A DNA stretch of 8,456 nt, taken from assembly GCA_017620115.1 (NCBI GenBank), contig JAFZRB010000282.1, positions 1 through 8,456 of the forward strand, read 5' to 3'. Below are positions 6,298-8,456 of the stretch, in pieces (position 1 is the first letter of the stretch; each line of letters begins with the position of its first letter). The stretch comes from Clostridia bacterium (GTDB lineage: Bacteria > Bacillota > Clostridia > Christensenellales > Aristaeellaceae). A program made the translations under genes and the position numbers. The notes below the pieces were generated by a model. It did not search any database, was not told the DNA's origin, and saw only the letters and a list, made by a program, of their open reading frames with translations.

Positions 6298-7014
6298 TTA
6301 TTTGAACCGCCCGTTTGGGTCGGCGGGCTGTCCGTCCTCGCGCAGCTCGAAATACAGCCGGGCGTCCGGCTCCTCTGCGGCGAAACCGATCACGTCGCCC
6401 GCCTCGACCGGCTGTCCCGTTTGGACGCGAACCGAGGCCAGATAGCCGTAGACCGTCTCCATGCCGCCGTCGTGTTCGATCAGCGCGACCCAGTCGCCGC
6501 CCATGCCCTGCGCCGCCGCCGTCACGCGGCCGCCCGCCGAGGCGACCACCGGCGCGCCGGGCTCCGCGGCGTACTCCAGCCAGGGCTGTTCCGCCGAAAA
6601 GCCGTGCGTCAGCGAGCCGCTGACCGGCGTCAGCAGGTCGGCCTTTTCCGCGAGGTTCAGAAACACCAGCGCCGTTTCCGGCACCAGCGCGCGCACGAAG
6701 CTCAGCCGGCCTATGGACTCGTCCCAGTCCACGCGCATTGTCATGACCTGCCGGATGCCGCTGATGGCCGTGTCGCTCCAGGGCTGATCGATGTTGCGCA
6801 CCGCCAGCACGCACAGGAACACCGCCCCGGCGATGGCCGTGTTGCGGATCAGCTTTTCGCCCACGGTGAGCGCCAGCTTCGGCCTGCCCCGCCTCGCCGG
6901 GCGCTTTCCCCGCGCGCCGGGCTTCTCTCCCCCTTGCTTTTGAGGAACCGCCGGCTCGGGCTGCGCGGCGCGGACGCGCGTGTGAATCTTTAAACGGCTG
7001 TTTTCACCTTGCAT
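6298..7014 (-). CDS. spoIVFA: Degenerate LytM/M23 membrane protein, SpoIVFA-like
   Basis: 238 residues: a basic, Pro/Lys/Arg-rich N-terminal tail (1-50), one membrane helix at about 57-72, a linker, and a LytM/M23-like domain at about 126-236. The domain has recognisable landmarks: PVSGSLTHGFS (130-140), GAPVVASAGGRV (153-164), ETVYGYL (186-192) and ARLYFEL (218-224). However, the metal ligands of active M23 peptidases are absent. The HxxxD region reads as LEYAAEPG, and the HxH-type and final H-x-E positions carry Tyr (YGYL, LYFEL). It is therefore probably a non-enzymatic scaffold, as described for SpoIVFA, which anchors and controls SpoIVFB. Start: ATG 7014 has GGAGG (7022-7026) seven bases upstream; the longer in-frame start at 7200 would overlap the XRE gene and its terminator. 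It forms an operon with the protease one base downstream. Confidence 0.8.
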   Translation of the reverse strand: MQGENSRLKIHTRVRAAQPEPAVPQKQGGEKPGARGKRPARRGRPKLALTVGEKLIRNTAIAGAVFLCVLAVRNIDQPWSDTAISGIRQVMTMRVDWDESIGRLSFVRALVPETALVFLNLAEKADLLTPVSGSLTHGFSAEQPWLEYAAEPGAPVVASAGGRVTAAAQGMGGDWVALIEHDGGMETVYGYLASVRVQTGQPVEAGDVIGFAAEEPDARLYFELREDGQPADPNGRFK

Positions 7015-7040
7015 AGCACAACCTCCATTTCGTCCGATGG

Positions 7041-7070
7041 AGTTTATGCGGCGGAATGCCCGTAGATGCC
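7041..7070 (-). promoter_or_regulatory. Candidate sigma-E-type promoter of the spoIVFA/spoIVFB-like operon
   Basis: On the minus strand, CATAAACT (7048-7041) resembles the sigma-E -10 consensus CATACAAT at six of eight positions. GGCATCTA (7070-7063) resembles the -35 KTCATATT at five of eight, with a 14-base spacer. Transcription would start near 7034, just before the ribosome site. No vegetative promoter is evident between the upstream terminator and the gene. Weak by sequence but favoured by context, because the Bacillus spoIVF operon is sigma-E dependent. Confidence 0.4.
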
Positions 7071-7085
7071 GACCGCCCGTGCCAT

Positions 7086-7111
7086 AAAAAAACAGGACTG
7101 CCGCAGCCCTG
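7086..7111 (-). terminator. Intrinsic terminator after the XRE regulator gene
   Basis: On the minus strand, CAGGGCTG (7111-7104) pairs with CAGTCCTG (7100-7093), eight pairs with one G-T, and a three-base loop. Seven T follow (7092-7086). It separates the XRE gene from the spoIVFA-like operon, which therefore needs its own promoter. Confidence 0.9.
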
Positions 7112-7121
7112 CCTTCCAATT

Positions 7122-7364
7122 CTATTTGATTTCCTGCTCCAGCTCGTCGAACAGCGCAGTGTTGAAGAACTCGCCCAGCGTCATATCCAGCCCATCGCAC
7201 AGTTTTTTGATGACGTTGATGCTCAATTCCATTCGCCGTTCATCCAGCATGCTGTATACCGTCGAGGGCGTCACGTCGGAAAGATTCGCCAGTTCGTTCG
7301 GCTTCATTTCCCGCTCTTTCATGATTTCCTGAAAGCGCGCTACCACCGCCTGCTTCACGTTCAA
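7122..7364 (-). CDS. Small XRE-family helix-turn-helix regulator (1)
   Basis: An 80-residue protein that is almost entirely one Cro/C1-type helix-turn-helix domain: QAVVARFQEIM (helix 1), then KPNELANLSDVTPSTVYSML (21-40, the turn region and recognition helix), then NVIKKLCDGLDMTLGEFF and a short acidic tail. It is a probable dimeric DNA-binding repressor without an effector domain. The start is TTG 7364, with AAGG (7377-7374) nine bases upstream. A nearer ATG (7369) reads only two codons, ATG AAT TGA, whose stop overlaps the TTG. A 23-base palindrome covers the ribosome site, which suggests autoregulation or translational control. It follows the paralogous XRE gene (7448-7786) and is closed by a strong terminator. 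Target genes are unknown. Confidence 0.85.
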   Translation of the reverse strand: MNVKQAVVARFQEIMKEREMKPNELANLSDVTPSTVYSMLDERRMELSINVIKKLCDGLDMTLGEFFNTALFDELEQEIK

Positions 7365-7367
7365 TTC

Positions 7368-7390
7368 ATATCACCTTGTCAAGATGATAT
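7368..7390. promoter_or_regulatory. 23-base palindrome over the ribosome site of XRE regulator 1
   Basis: Arms ATATCACCTTG (7368-7378) and CAAGATGATAT (7380-7390) are centred on T7379 and match except for one position in each arm, which forms a U-G pair in the minus-strand transcript. The minus-strand AAGGTGAT ribosome site lies wholly in one arm. It could be an operator for a dimeric XRE protein, or an RNA hairpin (about ten pairs, three-base loop) that hides the site. Confidence 0.65.
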
Positions 7391-7397
7391 AAAACAT

Positions 7398-7426
7398 TAC
7401 GCGACAGCGTATACGCACCTGCGTAT
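7398..7426. repeat. Overlapping GCGTAT inverted repeats between the XRE genes
   Basis: GCGTATACGC (7407-7416) is a perfect ten-base palindrome. Its ATACGC half is repeated inverted as GCGTAT (7421-7426) after ACCT, and a related TTACGC is at 7398-7403. It lies in the 83-base gap between the two XRE genes, about where the promoter of regulator 1 should be. No convincing -35/-10 pair was found there. Confidence 0.45.
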
Positions 7427-7435
7427 TTCAACGGA

Positions 7436-7466
7436 TAAAATAAAAGCTCACTTTATGCGCTGAGCT
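7436..7466 (-). terminator. Terminator-like hairpin at the end of XRE regulator 2
   Basis: On the minus strand, AGCTCA (7466-7461) pairs with TGAGCT (7450-7445) across a ten-base loop, followed by TTTATTTTA. The gene's TGA stop is part of the stem. It is short but well placed, so regulator 1 may be transcribed separately. Confidence 0.5.
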
Positions 7467-7786
7467 GTTAATGAGTGTTCCTTTTCATTCAATGAATTCA
7501 AAAGCTCCAATACGATCCGTTTATCCCGCTCGTTCAGCTTTCCCCATTCTGCAAGCAGTTGTTTCTGTTCCGGAGTGAGGCCCATGCTGTTATCGACGTC
7601 GAAAAACTGCGGCAGCGTCAGCCCCATGCCCCGGCAGAGGCATTCCAGCGTGGCGATGGAGGGTTCGGTGTTGCGCTTGAACATGTTCCGCACGGTAGAC
7701 CATGGAATGTCCGCTTCCTTCGCCACCCGGTAGATCGTCCAGCCGCGCTCGTCCATGAGCTGCTGCAATCTGGCCTTCACGTCCAT
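7448..7786 (-). CDS. XRE-family helix-turn-helix regulator (2)
   Basis: A 112-residue protein. The N-terminal Cro/C1-type domain spans about residues 1-65: MDVKARLQQLMDERGW, IYRVAKEADIPWSTVRNMF (the turn and recognition helix), PSIATLECLCRGMGLTLPQFF. A charged C-terminal helix follows (about 74-105, LTPEQKQLLAEWGKLNERDKR...), which is likely for dimerisation. Start: ATG 7786 has AGGGGG (7794-7799) seven bases upstream; the frame runs upstream to 7855 but without a ribosome site. It has the same fold and orientation as the 80-residue regulator downstream, and both end the domain in LTL(P/G)-(E/Q)FF, so they are probably related. It is divergent from the zinc-ribbon membrane protein gene and the regulator most likely to control it. 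Targets are unknown. Confidence 0.87.
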   Translation of the reverse strand: MDVKARLQQLMDERGWTIYRVAKEADIPWSTVRNMFKRNTEPSIATLECLCRGMGLTLPQFFDVDNSMGLTPEQKQLLAEWGKLNERDKRIVLELLNSLNEKEHSLTAQRIK

Positions 7787-7798
7787 AAAATCACCCCC

Positions 7799-7817
7799 TG
7801 CAAATATAATATCTGCA
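7799..7817. promoter_or_regulatory. 19-base palindrome in the leader of XRE regulator 2
   Basis: TGCAAATATAATATCTGCA is symmetrical about A7808 apart from one position per arm (Y/R, G-T in RNA). It abuts the ribosome site AGGGGG (7794-7799) of the downstream gene. It fits an operator for an XRE dimer, and so autorepression. Confidence 0.55.
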
Positions 7818-7836
7818 AAATGGGTTTGAGAAAATC

Positions 7837-7848
7837 GTCCAGATGGAC
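7837..7848. promoter_or_regulatory. 12-base inverted repeat near the predicted start site of regulator 2
   Basis: GTCCA (7837-7841), GA, TGGAC (7844-7848) is a perfect inverted repeat. It covers the predicted minus-strand transcription start near 7847, a place where a bound repressor would block initiation. Confidence 0.4.
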
Positions 7849-7877
7849 TAGACAATATAGGCTTATTGTGCTATATT
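7849..7877 (+). promoter_or_regulatory. Promoter for the zinc-ribbon membrane protein gene
   Basis: -35 TAGACA (7849-7854), a 17-base spacer and -10 TATATT (7872-7877), with TGC just before it (extended -10). The start would be near 7884, leaving a leader of about 109 bases. Both promoters lie in an inverted repeat, GACAATATAG (7851-7860) against CTATATTTGTC (7871-7881, one extra T). Confidence 0.5.
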
Positions 7878-7883
7878 TGTCAT
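7854..7883 (-). promoter_or_regulatory. Promoter of XRE regulator 2
   Basis: On the minus strand, -35 ATGACA (7883-7878), an 18-base spacer and -10 TATATT (7859-7854); each hexamer is five of six. The start would be near 7847, 60 bases before the ATG. It overlaps the opposing promoter almost completely. Confidence 0.5.
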
Positions 7884-7921
7884 GCCAAGTGGATAGCAAA
7901 TGTGGTGAGGGGGTGATGAGT

Positions 7922-7936
7922 ATGAATATTCATTAG
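7922..7936 (+). CDS. Possible four-codon leader ORF (MNIH)
   Basis: ATG AAT ATT CAT TAG, with AGGGGG (7908-7913) eight bases upstream, a ribosome site as strong as those of the real genes around it; an in-frame ATG at 7916 would give six codons. It lies in the leader of the membrane-protein gene, before a hairpin with a T-run. It could be a regulatory leader peptide, or the remains of a gene lost by deletion. Translation is unproven. Confidence 0.3.
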   Translation: MNIH

Positions 7937-7948
7937 CACAGAAAATCG

Positions 7949-7972
7949 GCTTAAGTGTCATAAGCTTTTTTT
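7949..7972 (+). terminator. Weak terminator/attenuator-like hairpin in the leader
   Basis: GCTTA (7949-7953) pairs with TAAGC (7961-7965) across a seven-base loop and is followed by seven T (7966-7972). The stem is only five pairs and AT-containing, so it is marginal. It lies between the MNIH ORF and the ribosome site of the next gene. Confidence 0.4.
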
Positions 7973-7992
7973 ACGGGAAGGAGCTAACTCAG

Positions 7993-8346
7993 ATGTATAA
8001 TAATGTTGGTAAGATTATCAAGATGGTCGCAAAAGTTATTTGTTGGATTGGGATTATTATTACAACTATATACGGAGCTGCTTTAATTGTTGCTGAGATA
8101 AATACTACTCTTGGCTGTATCTGGATCATTGTTGGATCTTTTGCATCTTGGCTAGGAAGCTTACTCATGTATGCTTTTGGTCAAATAGTTGATAATATAG
8201 ATATCTGTGTAAAAACATTGACATTATTGGGCACAATCGAATCGCCTTTTGACAATTCGCAAATCAACCAATGGACTTGTTCCAAATGCGGTGGAAAAAA
8301 TGACAGTGAAGCATCTTTTTGCATTTTCTGTGGCGAACATAAATGA
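7993..8346 (+). CDS. Small membrane protein with C-terminal zinc ribbon, function unknown
   Basis: A 117-residue protein not recognised as a named family. It has a short basic N-terminus, two hydrophobic helices at about 11-34 and 41-65 joined by a short turn, a linker (66-93), and a zinc-ribbon end: Cys96-x-x-Cys99 and Cys110-x-x-Cys113, each pair followed by Gly. Such zinc-ribbon tails on small membrane proteins are common in Clostridia, usually as hypothetical proteins. The N-terminus and tail are probably both cytoplasmic (inferred). ATG 7993 has AAGGAG (7978-7983) nine bases upstream. The gene is strikingly AT-rich and codon use differs from its GC-rich neighbours (many ATT, TTA and AAT), which suggests recent acquisition. 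It is divergent from XRE regulator 2, the likely controller, and is followed by a terminator. Confidence 0.85.
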   Translation: MYNNVGKIIKMVAKVICWIGIIITTIYGAALIVAEINTTLGCIWIIVGSFASWLGSLLMYAFGQIVDNIDICVKTLTLLGTIESPFDNSQINQWTCSKCGGKNDSEASFCIFCGEHK

Positions 8347-8373
8347 ACATCTACATATACTTCTTCAACAACT

Positions 8374-8406
8374 GAAGAGACCTCCCGCTCCCGGAAGGTC
8401 TCTTTT
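8374..8406 (+). terminator. Intrinsic terminator of the zinc-ribbon gene
   Basis: AGAGACCT (8376-8383) pairs with AGGTCTCT (8396-8403), with one mismatch and an inner CC/GG pairing, then TTTT. It lies about 30 bases after the stop at 8346. It may also serve the converging gene that ends at 8429, although the minus side has few T. Confidence 0.8.
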
Positions 8407-8428
8407 CATATGATAATCAGCGCTTGAA

Positions 8429-8456
8429 TTACTTCTTCTGCGCCTCTTCCACCGCC
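8429..8456 (-). CDS. 3' end of an unidentified gene
   Basis: On the minus strand the frame entering from the right edge reads A-V-E-E-A-Q-K-K and stops at TAA (8431-8429), 22 bases from the shared terminator hairpin. The composition returns to GC-rich with helical, charged codons, as expected of a chromosomal gene end. Eight codons are too few to name the product, and the frame could be accidental. Confidence 0.4.

Noticed and set aside
5362..6993. 543-residue plus-strand frame opposite spoIVFB/spoIVFA
   Set aside because: It starts inside tRNA-Lys and crosses two genes. Its Ser/Arg/Ala-rich composition is typical of the antisense of GC-rich codons.
7984..8346. Toxin-antitoxin pair formed by XRE regulator 2 and the zinc-ribbon protein
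   Set aside because: The genes are divergent and not co-transcribed, and the membrane protein has no known toxin motif. Kept only as a regulator/target idea.

Overview
The window looks like a chromosomal piece of a GC-rich, spore-forming (or formerly spore-forming) member of the Bacillota, class Clostridia. The reasons are strong GGAGG-type ribosome binding sites, a TTG start, a spoIVFA/spoIVFB-like sporulation pair, a Bacillota-type EF-P 5-aminopentanone reductase (YmfI-like), and a tRNA-Lys gene without an encoded CCA. Most of the window is GC-rich: 72% by hand count in 4501-4560. The last ~600 bases are clearly AT-rich: about 33% GC in 8041-8100.

Layout. (1) 1-782, minus: a serine beta-lactamase-family hydrolase, cut by the left edge, with its own promoter. 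(2) 1106-2385, plus: a two-gene unit of a YmfI-like SDR reductase and a Nudix hydrolase, behind an extended -10 promoter and closed by a GC-rich hairpin. (3) 2447-3685, minus: a Gfo/Idh/MocA-fold NAD-dependent enzyme with the sequence signature of the GH109 glycosidase group. It converges on the Nudix gene and diverges from glyA. (4) 3949-5178, plus: glyA (serine hydroxymethyltransferase). (5) 5319-5391, plus: tRNA-Lys(UUU) with a near-consensus promoter and a strong terminator. That terminator overlaps the 3' end of the opposing spoIVFB gene. (6) 5409-7014, minus: spoIVFB-like intramembrane protease and spoIVFA-like degenerate LytM protein, one base apart, behind a candidate sigma-E type promoter. 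(7) 7122-7786, minus: two small XRE-type repressor genes, each followed by a terminator-like hairpin and each with a near-perfect palindrome over or beside its ribosome binding site. (8) 7993-8346, plus: an AT-rich gene for a small two-helix membrane protein with a C-terminal zinc ribbon, divergent from the XRE pair. (9) 8429-8456, minus: the last codons of another gene.

How they work together. The housekeeping parts (glyA, tRNA-Lys, EF-P modification, sporulation proteolysis) are mostly independent units in conserved-looking form. The regulatory novelty is in 7360-7992. There, two overlapping, oppositely directed promoters share about 35 bp inside an inverted repeat. Several palindromes sit at the XRE genes, and a four-codon leader ORF plus a hairpin with a T-run precedes the zinc-ribbon membrane protein. 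This reads as a small, possibly acquired, repressor/membrane-protein module, but its function cannot be told from sequence alone. No CRISPR array, insertion sequence or rRNA was seen.
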